Positions 1-5,505 of a DNA stretch of 5,552 bases are shown piece after piece. Below the pieces are notes generated by a model, which worked only from the letters and a program-made list of their open reading frames with translations, was not told where the DNA came from and made no database searches. This stretch comes from an uncultured Erysipelotrichales bacterium. GTDB lineage: Bacteria > Bacillota_I > Bacilli_A > Erysipelotrichales > Coprobacillaceae. A program made the position numbers and the translations under genes. Position 1 is the first letter of the stretch, and each line of letters opens with the position of its first letter. The DNA is taken from positions 1-5,552 of the forward strand of contig CAKVJS010000089.1 in the NCBI GenBank assembly GCA_934754755.1. The letters run 5' to 3'.

Positions 1-137
1 GAATCGGGGATGTCAAACGGTACCTCATCCGCCAGCGACCGCACTTCATCGCCGATTTTCTCATAAGGAGTATTATCAGAACTCGGTTGTTTAACGAATA
101 CCCCCAGTAGTTCAACGATTACTCGGTAGTTTAACGA
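1..137 (-). pseudogene. HsdS-like type I restriction specificity subunit fragment (no start, runs off left edge)
   Basis: Reading the minus strand from 137 to 1 gives an open frame that ends, near the window edge, in ADEVPFDIPDS preceded by PYEKIGDEVRSL. From memory, this matches the segment that opens a target-recognition half in HsdS proteins, usually continuing into SW.WVRL. HsdS recognises DNA for type I restriction-modification enzymes. The frame is closed on its upstream side by TAA at 138-140 and has no ATG and no clear ribosome binding site. It therefore cannot be the start of a normal gene. It could be a silent, recombinable hsdS cassette, as found in phase-variable type I loci, or a decayed piece. 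The rest lies outside the window, so the identification rests on about 20 residues. Confidence 0.45.
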
Positions 138-140
138 TTA
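84..140. repeat. Three imperfect ~20-bp direct repeats
   Basis: Three 17-bp units start at 84 (CGGTTGTTTAACGAATA), 105 (CAGTAGTTCAACGATTA) and 124 (CGGTAGTTTAACGATTA), spaced 21 and 19 bp. Each differs from another by two to four bases. They sit exactly at the upstream limit of the HsdS-like frame. They could be recombination or protein-binding sites, or a local slippage array. No function can be assigned from sequence alone. Confidence 0.7.
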
Positions 141-179
141 CGGCAGACCAGAAAGCCGCAATCCTCGTAAAACGCACGA

Positions 180-212
180 AACCCCGCCGCAGAATGGCTC
201 TGCAGCGGGGTT
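180..212. terminator. GC-rich hairpin, possible terminator
   Basis: A 13-position inverted repeat (AACCCCGCCGCAG at 180-192 and CTGCAGCGGGGTT at 200-212) has one mismatch, or a G-T wobble on the minus strand, and a 7-nt loop. The T-run is weak on both strands. It may be an inefficient or bidirectional terminator between the tRNA fragment and the HsdS-like fragment. Confidence 0.4.
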
Positions 213-268
213 CGCAATATGCTGAAATAGCCAAAAATCCTGATTTCAAGCGGTTTTCGGGCATAGAA

Positions 269-305
269 AAGTCCACCGTAATTCTATCAAAATTACGGTG
301 GACTT
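269..305 (-). terminator. Rho-independent terminator of the tRNA-Ala locus
   Basis: A perfect 15-bp stem (269-283 with 291-305) carries a 7-nt loop. On the minus strand it is followed by TTTTCTAT. It begins one base beyond the encoded CCA of the tRNA fragment, the usual place for a tRNA terminator. This suggests that the DNA to the left is the original chromosomal downstream side of the tRNA gene. Confidence 0.75.
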
Positions 306-306
306 A

Positions 307-367
307 TGGTGGAGCATAGGAGATTCGAACTCCTGACCTCTACAATGCGAATGTAGCGCGCTACCAA
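307..367 (-). tRNA. Truncated tRNA-Ala(CGC), 3' 61 nt only; probable attachment site
   Basis: On the minus strand the sequence runs TTGGTAG (D-loop), a 5-bp anticodon stem CTACA/TGTAG around loop TTCGCAT (anticodon CGC, bases 347-349, reading GCG alanine codons), variable loop AGGTC, T-arm AGGAG-TTCGAAT-CTCCT, acceptor strand ATGCTCC, discriminator A and CCA. The expected 5' acceptor strand GGAGCAT and the 5' half of the D-arm are absent; positions above 367 are unrelated. A tRNA cannot be made from this copy. Tyrosine-recombinase islands that insert in tRNA 3' ends leave such partial copies at their far end, so this is probably the att site bounding an island that extends to the right. Simple gene decay is the alternative. 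Confidence 0.8.
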
Positions 368-414
368 GGTATACATTATTTATCCCCGACACGGCTTGTT
401 CCCTTAATACTATC

Positions 415-443
415 TTGTGCTTTTAGACGTTATGCGATATAAT
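415..443 (+). promoter_or_regulatory. Sigma-A-type promoter of the ABC-3C operon
   Basis: A perfect -10 box TATAAT (438-443) lies 17 bp downstream of a weak -35 TTGTGC (415-420). Transcription would start near 450, giving an untranslated leader of about 80 nt before the HNH gene. No clear operator repeats are visible. Confidence 0.6.
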
Positions 444-532
444 GTCTTTATGGATGAATTCTTGCGTTACCAGGGCAACTGCATGACAGATGTCTCTGTG
501 CGGTTTTATACCATTTGGGGAGTGTGGCTGTT

Positions 533-1345
533 ATGGCAAAAGATGGCGCTATCGCAAAAGCAATTGCAGATGATCCCTATTTGAAAGAGCGCAAGGCGCC
601 TACTGATGCCGAACAACAGCTGTATTTAAAAGAGGTTTCTTTCCGTTGCCCTTTGTGTGGAGAAATTCTGCGTCACAGGAAGCAGGGAAAGCCAAATAAA
701 CTTTATGAAATCGCGCATATTTTTCCGAATCGTCCGACCGAGGAGCAGTATGAGCAATTGAGTAAATTAGAGCGCTTTGGAGATAATTCAGAAGCCTTCG
801 AAAATAAGATTGCACTGTGCAAAAACTGTCATGACCAGCAGGATTACCACACCACGAAAGAGGATTATTTAAATCTTCTGGAAATAAAGCGGCATCTTCT
901 TCAACTTACAGATCTCCATGAGTCTACGCTGACAATGGGACTAGAGCTTCAACTAGCAGACGTTGTGAAAAAAGTCTGCACTCTGCGTGAAGAGGAAATG
1001 GCTGCTCTGAACTATTCTCCTGTTAGATTAACTAGAAAATTCTCATCGGATGAGTGGCTCTTAAAAAAAAGAATCGGTGTGTATGTTACGGATTATTATC
1101 CTTATATTCGTGACTGCTTCAAAGAACAAGAGGGGATTGATGGTTTTAGACTGGATGCGCTCAGTCTTCAGATCAAATGCTGTTTTATAAAAATGGAAGG
1201 TATATCTGAGAACAAGAGCGATATATTCGATCATCTTGTAGATTGGATAAAGTCAAAAACACGCTCAACATCCAAAGATGCCTGTGAAGCCGTCATCTCT
1301 TTCTTCGTTCAGAATTGTGAGGTGTTCCATGAGATTACCGAGTAA
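533..1345 (+). CDS. HNH endonuclease effector of an ABC-three-component (ABC-3C) system
   Basis: This 270-aa protein has an N-terminal HNH nuclease module: zinc-type pair C39-x2-C42, the His of AHIFP (H62), N91, and C96-x2-C99-H100. Such a domain would cut DNA using a divalent metal. The C-terminal ~100 residues (about 165-270) carry a second domain ending in SFFVQNCEVFHEIT, which I recognise from memory as the C-terminal domain of ABC-3C effectors paired with DUF2326-like ATPases. The ATG at 533 is preferred because GGGGAG (517-522) sits 10 nt before it; an in-frame TTG at 515 lies beside that site and is unlikely. The gene is first in a three-gene operon, and its last 17 nt overlap the next gene. 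The expected role is DNA damage to an invader or to the cell when the partner ATPase is triggered. The trigger is unknown. Confidence 0.8.
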   Translation: MAKDGAIAKAIADDPYLKERKAPTDAEQQLYLKEVSFRCPLCGEILRHRKQGKPNKLYEIAHIFPNRPTEEQYEQLSKLERFGDNSEAFENKIALCKNCHDQQDYHTTKEDYLNLLEIKRHLLQLTDLHESTLTMGLELQLADVVKKVCTLREEEMAALNYSPVRLTRKFSSDEWLLKKRIGVYVTDYYPYIRDCFKEQEGIDGFRLDALSLQIKCCFIKMEGISENKSDIFDHLVDWIKSKTRSTSKDACEAVISFFVQNCEVFHEITE

Positions 1346-1556
1346 AATTACATCTTATCGTGAAAGTGTAATCAGCAAATTCTCGCCAGTACTTTCGGTA
1401 TTGCAGGAATCTGACATTGAGATCTTTGCTCTATACAAAACTACTATGAAGTATTTCAGCAGCATTGAAGAATTCATGGATACACTGGATTGTTTATTTG
1501 CACTTCAAAAAATTAGGTACGATGAAGAAAGAGAGGTTCTCTGTTATGTTATATGA
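1329..1556 (+). CDS. ABC-3C system middle component (MC6-like), 75 aa
   Basis: This small protein begins MRLPSKITSYRESVISKF and contains IEEFMDTLDCLFALQKI (residues 46-62). This resembles the small middle components that sit between effector and ATPase in ABC-3C systems; the closest class I recall is middle component 6, and the exact class is uncertain. The ATG at 1329 is preceded by GAGG with 6-7 nt spacing. An in-frame ATG 51 nt upstream lies inside the HNH gene, adds a tail unlike the family, and is rejected. The gene overlaps the HNH stop by 17 nt and the ATPase start by 11 nt, which suggests translational coupling and a fixed ratio of the three proteins. It probably bridges or regulates the other two components. 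It has no catalytic motif, signal peptide or membrane segment. Confidence 0.75.
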   Translation: MRLPSKITSYRESVISKFSPVLSVLQESDIEIFALYKTTMKYFSSIEEFMDTLDCLFALQKIRYDEEREVLCYVI

Positions 1557-3150
1557 GATTCGTTGTGATCGTTTTCAACAAAAGCGAATTCGTTTCAATT
1601 CTGGTCTCAGTGTGGTGCTAGGTACCCGCACAGGGGACAACTCTATCGGAAAATCCACATTTCTGCTGATCGTGGACTTTGTTTTTGGTGGCAGTACATA
1701 TGCGAAAACAGAAGATATAATTAAAAATGTCGGTTCTCACGATATATATTTTTCTTTCATCTTTGATGGTGAAACTTTTAGGTTTTGCAGGAATAGTATC
1801 GAAGCCCATACTGTTTGGAAATGTAATGATGATTATGAAAGAACCGAAGAAATCAAGTTGAGTGATTACTGTGAATGGCTGGATTCAAAGTATGCAATGT
1901 CTTTGCTTGATTTATCTTTTCGAGATGCGGTTGGACGATATATAAGAGTATACGGAAAGAATAATTGTAATGAGCGACGTCCGTTGCACTATCAAACCAG
2001 TGAAAAAGCGGAAAAAGCCTGTACGGCGCTTCTTAAGCTTTTTAATGCGTATGCGCCTCTCAAAGAAATTGATACTGAAACTCAGCGCTCCGAAAGTGAA
2101 CTAGCTACATATAAGAAGGCTCAAGCTTCGAGGTTTATTGCCAAAATAACAAAACGCATATACGATGAAAACGGCAAAGAAATTCGTAATATTGCTGAGC
2201 AAATTGATGAACTTTCTCGTGGACTGGAACGCGATCTGCTCGATGTGGATGCTGCCGCATCTGAGCAAGCCGTTTATGTCAAAAAAATGTTATCTAGGGC
2301 CCGTCGCGCCAAAAATAGAGTAAAAGCACGCTGGGATTTACTTGATGAGAATGGCAACTATGCATTCTCATCCACTACTGATACATTTGCTGACTTACAG
2401 CGTTTTTTCCCTGATGCCGCCATCGCACATTTGGAAGATATCGAGGGATTCCATCGGACAATTTCTTCTGTATTTAAAGCTGAATTGAGAACGGAGCGCT
2501 CTAAGCTTGAAAAGGAACTGATGGAATACGACCAAATCATCCATGAGTACGAAACGCAACTCCAGGAGTTGATTCAAAATCCTAAGCTCTCTAAGATCGT
2601 TTTAATGCGGCATTCTGAATTGCTTCGTGAGAAAGATCGGATGCAAAAGGAAAATGAGTCCTACGAAAATCTTCAGCATTTGAAAGAAAAGCGAGACAAT
2701 GATGTAGCACGATCGAAGACAATAAGGCAAAAGCAATTAGCATTGATTGCGCATCAACTCAACGAAGAAATGAGTCGAATCAATGATGCTATCTACCAAG
2801 GTTCTTCAAATGCACCCATTTTGGACTTTACCGATACTGACTATCACTTTTTCACTCCGGATGATACAGGAACAGGCATTGCCTACAAAGGTCTTGTGGT
2901 TTATGATCTTGCTGTGCTAAAACTCACAAGGCTTCCAATTTTAGTGCATGACTCGGTCGTATTGAAGCAGATTTCCGACGAAGCCATCGAGAAAATTATC
3001 GGTCTGTATTCTGCATGTGGAAAGCAGGTCATCATCGCATTGGATAAACAGGAATCCTATAGCGATAAGACCTATCATCTTCTTAGCAACTCTGCTGTAC
3101 TGACATTAGCGAACAACGGTCAAGAGTTGTTTGGACGCTCTTGGGGATAA
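1546..3150 (+). CDS. DUF2326-like SMC/ABC-type ATPase of the ABC-3C system
   Basis: This 534-aa ATPase has a Walker A motif G30-DNSI-GKS (residues 26-38), a long helical, charge-rich region (about 175-415) predicted to form a coiled-coil arm, and a C-terminal nucleotide-binding half. DTGTGIAYKGLVVYDLAVL (440-458) takes the place of the ABC signature region. RLPILVHDS (462-470) is the Walker B strand, with Asp469 followed by Ser470 instead of the usual catalytic Glu. From memory, this HDS variant is typical of the DUF2326/ABC-3C group. QVIIALDKQE (494-503) forms the following strand. The ATG at 1546 is chosen because AGAGAGG ends 9 nt upstream and the protein then starts directly with the first ATPase strand; in-frame ATGs at 1465 and 1522 add unrelated residues. 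It is probably the sensor or switch that licenses the HNH effector, with two ATPases dimerising around ATP. Stop TAA. Confidence 0.82.
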   Translation: MLYEIRCDRFQQKRIRFNSGLSVVLGTRTGDNSIGKSTFLLIVDFVFGGSTYAKTEDIIKNVGSHDIYFSFIFDGETFRFCRNSIEAHTVWKCNDDYERTEEIKLSDYCEWLDSKYAMSLLDLSFRDAVGRYIRVYGKNNCNERRPLHYQTSEKAEKACTALLKLFNAYAPLKEIDTETQRSESELATYKKAQASRFIAKITKRIYDENGKEIRNIAEQIDELSRGLERDLLDVDAAASEQAVYVKKMLSRARRAKNRVKARWDLLDENGNYAFSSTTDTFADLQRFFPDAAIAHLEDIEGFHRTISSVFKAELRTERSKLEKELMEYDQIIHEYETQLQELIQNPKLSKIVLMRHSELLREKDRMQKENESYENLQHLKEKRDNDVARSKTIRQKQLALIAHQLNEEMSRINDAIYQGSSNAPILDFTDTDYHFFTPDDTGTGIAYKGLVVYDLAVLKLTRLPILVHDSVVLKQISDEAIEKIIGLYSACGKQVIIALDKQESYSDKTYHLLSNSAVLTLANNGQELFGRSWG

Positions 3151-3158
3151 GCCTTTTG

Positions 3159-3194
3159 CAGTTTCTATCGTCCAATCTTTTATGATAGAGGCTG
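3159..3194 (+). terminator. Hairpin after the ABC-3C operon, possible weak terminator
   Basis: CAGTTTCTATC (3159-3169) pairs with GATAGAGGCTG (3184-3194) through 11 positions, two of them G-T wobbles, around a 14-nt T-rich loop. It starts 8 nt after the ATPase stop. No T-run follows, so termination is uncertain; it could instead protect the mRNA 3' end. Confidence 0.35.
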
Positions 3195-3201
3195 TGAATT
3201 G

Positions 3202-3385
3202 GCGAAGGTGAAAAACACTATGCCATGCTACGGGTGTTGATGAAAGGTAATTCTACGCATTGCAAGAAATTATTTACAGAGCATTGAATGAGCGTAAGGA
3301 GGGATATATTGGTCAAGTGATAGCGGTAATAATGGGCGGGACATGTTTCGGAAATCCGGATTATAGCAAAAATCCCACGTGGTAA
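3202..3385 (+). pseudogene. Possible frameshifted coding remnant, family unknown
   Basis: One frame, just after a TGA, reads IGEGEKHYAMLRVLMKG (about 3202-3252). In a second frame, directly after a TAA at 3251-3253, the text continues FYALQEIIYRALNERKEGYI and on for about 24 further residues (including IGQVIAVIMGG) to TAA at 3383-3385. Joining the two by a single-base shift gives a plausible ~60-residue stretch with the composition of coding sequence. Neither part has a convincing start and ribosome binding site. I do not recognise the family. It may be chance in non-coding DNA. Confidence 0.25.
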
Positions 3386-3459
3386 ATGATCTGTACGTGC
3401 AAGGTAACAGAACAGTGAATGAACAAGGAAATGATACCTAGGAAAGTTGAGGGGAAAAT

Positions 3460-4839
3460 ATGAAGAAATATGACTTGGAGCCGTCTCGAGAAAATTTGCT
3501 CAGAACCTACAAAGAAAATTCGATCGGCAGAAATGCAGATTTAATTCACTTTATTGCTATCTTAGATGCCATTGAAGACGGATGTTCTATTGCCTTAGAT
3601 GGCAACTGGGGCAGCGGAAAGACCTTTTTTGTCAAGCAGGCAAAGATGGTCATGGATGCATATAATGAGTACATCAAATCGTGTACTGAAGATGATCGTA
3701 ATATAATCAAAAGTGTTCAAACGGAGACGTCGGTTATTGATTTGTCGAAAATACAGCCGCAGGTATGTGTTTACTATGATGCGTGGGAAAATGACAATGA
3801 TGATGATCCGATTCTCTCATTGGTTTACACCATTTTGAATGGTGCTGATGAAGATTTTTCTTTCAGGGAACATTCGTTCCTGGAAATCGCCGCAGGGCTG
3901 ATGCAGACGTTTACGGGTCGTGACTGGAAACAGATAGTAGATGGCCTAAAGGGAAAGGATCCCTTGGAGGGATTAAAACAGTCTAAACATATTGAGACGC
4001 TTGTAGCAGAGTTTCTTAAAAGCCTACTTCCCGAACATGGCAATCGCCTTGTTGTATTTATTGATGAATTGGATCGCTGCAAGCCAAGCTATGCAGTGCG
4101 GTTACTCGAAAGAATTAAGCATTACTTCTCAAATGATCAGATTACTTTCGTTTTTTCTGTAAATACCAATGAATTACAGCATACAATACGGAAGTATTAT
4201 GGGAATGATTTTAATGCTTCAAGATATTTAGACCGTTTCTTTGACCTACGCATCGCTCTGCCCTTACCTAACATGGAGCGATTCTATCGAAGCATTTCTT
4301 TCGATGATACTTCCTATACATATGATATAGTATGTAGTGCTGTAATTAAAACATATCATTTTGAACTTAGAGAAGTAGCTAGATATCTGCGGTTGGCTAG
4401 AATTGCTGCATATGAGCCAACCCATAATGGGAAATATGATTTCTTTTTGCGAACTAAACGCGCACTCCGTTTTTCGTTGCTTTATATCGTGCCCATCATG
4501 CTGGGGTTGATGGTTTCTAACGTGGAGCAATACAAAGATTTTATTGAAGGTAGAGACTATACGCCATTGTTGGAATTGGCAAAGGCGTTAGACCTGAGAT
4601 GTTTCGAGGAGCTTCTTACAAAAGATGAGACATTTGACCAAGCAGAAGGATCAAAGACAGTTACAGTAGTCAAATTGGAAACTAAATTACAGAAGGTCTA
4701 CGAAGCGATTTTTGGAACAAGTTATACCGGGAGAGTATATTCAAAAATGGTTGGAGAACTTGGCTTTGATGCAACAACAAAAGGAGACTTGCTTAAAATT
4801 GTAGGATTAACATCCCGATACAATAAAATTGACAGCTAA
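3460..4839 (+). CDS. KAP-family P-loop NTPase
   Basis: This 459-aa protein has Walker A G48-NWGSGKT (48-55), the KAP-type strand VYYDAWEND (104-112), and Walker B LVVFIDELDRC (197-207) with the acidic D202-E203 pair and the D205-R206 that follow it in KAP proteins. VFSVN (231-235) fits a sensor strand, and RYLDRFFDLRIALP (256-269) matches the arginine-containing segment near the end of the domain. Many KAP NTPases have membrane helices inserted between Walker A and B; none is visible there. One hydrophobic stretch (about 336-352, ALRFSLLYIVPIMLGLM) is the only candidate membrane or buried helix. Known bacterial KAP proteins include the phage-exclusion protein PifA, and many sit in defence islands, so an anti-phage role is inferred. 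GAGGGG (about 3448-3453) lies a few bases before the ATG. Tandem stops TAATAA end it. It is 309 bp from the ABC-3C operon, so is probably a separate unit; no clear promoter was found. Confidence 0.8.
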   Translation: MKKYDLEPSRENLLRTYKENSIGRNADLIHFIAILDAIEDGCSIALDGNWGSGKTFFVKQAKMVMDAYNEYIKSCTEDDRNIIKSVQTETSVIDLSKIQPQVCVYYDAWENDNDDDPILSLVYTILNGADEDFSFREHSFLEIAAGLMQTFTGRDWKQIVDGLKGKDPLEGLKQSKHIETLVAEFLKSLLPEHGNRLVVFIDELDRCKPSYAVRLLERIKHYFSNDQITFVFSVNTNELQHTIRKYYGNDFNASRYLDRFFDLRIALPLPNMERFYRSISFDDTSYTYDIVCSAVIKTYHFELREVARYLRLARIAAYEPTHNGKYDFFLRTKRALRFSLLYIVPIMLGLMVSNVEQYKDFIEGRDYTPLLELAKALDLRCFEELLTKDETFDQAEGSKTVTVVKLETKLQKVYEAIFGTSYTGRVYSKMVGELGFDATTKGDLLKIVGLTSRYNKIDS

Positions 4840-5133
4840 TAACAAATGCTGGAAGGTATCAGTTTGCCTCGAACATAATACTTTTTCACAGGAACTCACT
4901 CTCTAGCACAATAAAGAGTGATATCTCACTATCTAAACAACAGACTCAGTGCCTTCGTTCACACGATGACACCGGGCCTGTTGTTGTATGAAACTGCTAT
5001 TTACAGTCCTGTCTCTATTGACCTGTGAAATTCAGGAGGTCATCTATCGAAGGCGCTGGAGAAGTCCGGCCGAAGCACTATAGTCCTTCATCGACTCCGA
5101 ATGCATCATGATGTCCACCAGGAGAATTACATT
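4840..5133. other. Intergenic stretch with scattered hairpins, no intact gene
   Basis: No convincing intact gene is visible. Inverted repeats include TCACTCT/AGAGTGA (4896-4902 with 4915-4921), AACAACAG/CTGTTGTT (4936-4943 with 4978-4985, 34-nt loop), GAAGG/CCTTC (5049-5053 with 5085-5089) and the palindrome CATCATGATG (5104-5113). None is followed by a T-run, so no clear terminator for the KAP gene can be named. They may form the 5' part of the structured region beginning at 5134, or be unrelated. Confidence 0.4.
4988..5129 (+). pseudogene. Possible decayed GxxExxY-type gene remnant
   Basis: A 31-codon frame from ATG 4988 to TAG 5083 contains CEIQEVIYRR. Shifting one frame at about 5053 continues ALEKSG. 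In a third frame, STRRITFVLKS follows from about 5114. In GxxExxY proteins the order QEVIYQRAL ... GTRRVDFLVE is familiar, about 35 residues apart; here the gap is about 28. The order and spacing suggest a degraded copy broken by frameshifts. The ATG at 4988 has no ribosome binding site. The match is short and may be chance. Confidence 0.22.
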
Positions 5134-5284
5134 CGTTTTGAAATCTTAAATCAATGGATTTCAAAACGTGGGTTAGAGATAAGCCTGAATCGGATAGAAA
5201 CACAGAATCCATGTCCCTTAAACTTATGGGGACATGGATTCGTCTTTATAAACACGGCAGTTGCTGGCAGCAGGCACTGCCGGC
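5134..5284 (+). ncRNA. Structured repeat module, copy 1 (candidate non-coding RNA)
   Basis: Three structural elements occur in order. Hairpin 1 is a perfect 12-bp stem (5134-5145 with 5157-5168) around the 11-nt loop TTAAATCAATG. A linker follows with a weaker, bulged GGTTAG/CTGAATC pairing (5171-5191). Hairpin 2 is a perfect 13-bp stem (5205-5217 with 5229-5241) around the loop TTAAACTTATG. Hairpin 3 is CGGCAGTTGCTGGCA followed by GCAGGC-ACT-GCCGGC (5270-5284), with one A-G mismatch. A second copy begins 154 bp downstream with compensated stems. The strand is assigned only because the downstream promoter and the KAP gene run that way; a minus-strand transcript or a folded single-stranded DNA is possible. 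Family not recognised. Confidence 0.55.
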
Positions 5285-5442
5285 ATAAGTTTTGATGCCT
5301 TGAATCTATGGGCATCAAAACGTGAATTCGTAATAATCTCGAATTGAATAGGAACAAAGAAGCTGTGCCCCTTGAGCTTATGGGGGCACAGCTTCGTCAT
5401 TTCCAACGCGGCAGCAGCTGGAAGCCGACACAGTCGGCAGCA
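5134..5442. repeat. Two tandem ~154-bp diverged direct repeats
   Basis: Hairpin 1 (5136 to 5290), hairpin 2 (5205 to 5359) and the CGGCAG element (5255 to 5409) all recur at exactly 154 bp. No insertion or deletion separates these anchors despite substantial base divergence. Conserved islands include the loops, CAAAACGTG after hairpin 1, and GAATYGRATAGRAACAMAGAA-like linker sequence before hairpin 2. Confidence 0.85.
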
Positions 5443-5472
5443 CGGTAGTTGCTGGCAGCGGGTTCAGCCCGC
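5289..5472 (+). ncRNA. Structured repeat module, copy 2, with duplicated third hairpin
   Basis: This copy has the same order as copy 1. Hairpin 1 is an 11-bp stem (5289-5299 with 5311-5321) around TTGAATCTATG. The linker pairing is AATTCG/CGAATT (5325-5330 with 5340-5345). Hairpin 2 is a perfect 13-bp stem (5359-5371 with 5383-5395) around TTGAGCTTATG. Hairpin 3 then appears twice, 34 nt apart: CGGCAGCAGCTGGAA with GCCGAC-ACA-GTCGGC (5424-5438), and CGGTAGTTGCTGGCA with GCGGGT-TCA-GCCCGC (5458-5472). Stem differences from copy 1 are matched on both arms. The module ends 5 bp before the next gene's promoter. Confidence 0.55.
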
Positions 5473-5476
5473 AGGC

Positions 5477-5505
5477 TTGCATATTTGGAAATGGTGTGGT
5501 ATACT
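5477..5505 (+). promoter_or_regulatory. Extended -10 promoter for a gene starting beyond the right edge
   Basis: TGGTATACT supplies an extended -10 (TATACT at 5500-5505), with TTGCAT (5477-5482) 17 bp upstream as a weak -35. Transcription would begin near 5512. GAGGGGG at 5542-5548 is a strong ribosome binding site at the window edge, so a start codon is expected a few bases outside. An ATG at 5540 overlaps that site, has no ribosome binding site of its own, and is an unlikely start. Confidence 0.65.

Noticed and set aside
450..584. 44-codon plus-strand frame starting MDEFLRYQGN just after the TATAAT box
   Set aside because: It has no ribosome binding site, starts at the predicted transcription start and overlaps the HNH gene in another frame; a leader peptide cannot be excluded but is not supported.
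2358..2577. Minus-strand frames inside the ATPase gene
   Set aside because: They are shadows of a strongly supported coding sequence, with no start signals of their own.
3296..3311. Strong AAGGAGGG ribosome-binding-like site before TTG at 3309
   Set aside because: The frame from that TTG stops after three codons, and the next ATG is too far away; probably chance.
5205..5250. Hairpin 2 as an ordinary rho-independent terminator
   Set aside because: Only TCTTTAT follows copy 1 and TCATTTCC follows copy 2, so there is no real T-run, and the conserved 11-nt loop is not explained by termination.
5151..5406. Minus-strand frames with repeated peptides (CPHKFKGHGF and CPHKLKGHSF; NPRFEIH and NSRFDAH) that look like a small repeat protein family
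   Set aside because: The peptide similarity follows directly from the conserved loops and linkers of the 154-bp DNA repeat, the stems vary as base pairs rather than codons, and no good ribosome binding site precedes the starts.
5134..5472. CRISPR array or retron
   Set aside because: There are only two long diverged copies with varying stems rather than identical short repeats with spacers, and no Cas or reverse-transcriptase gene is in the window.
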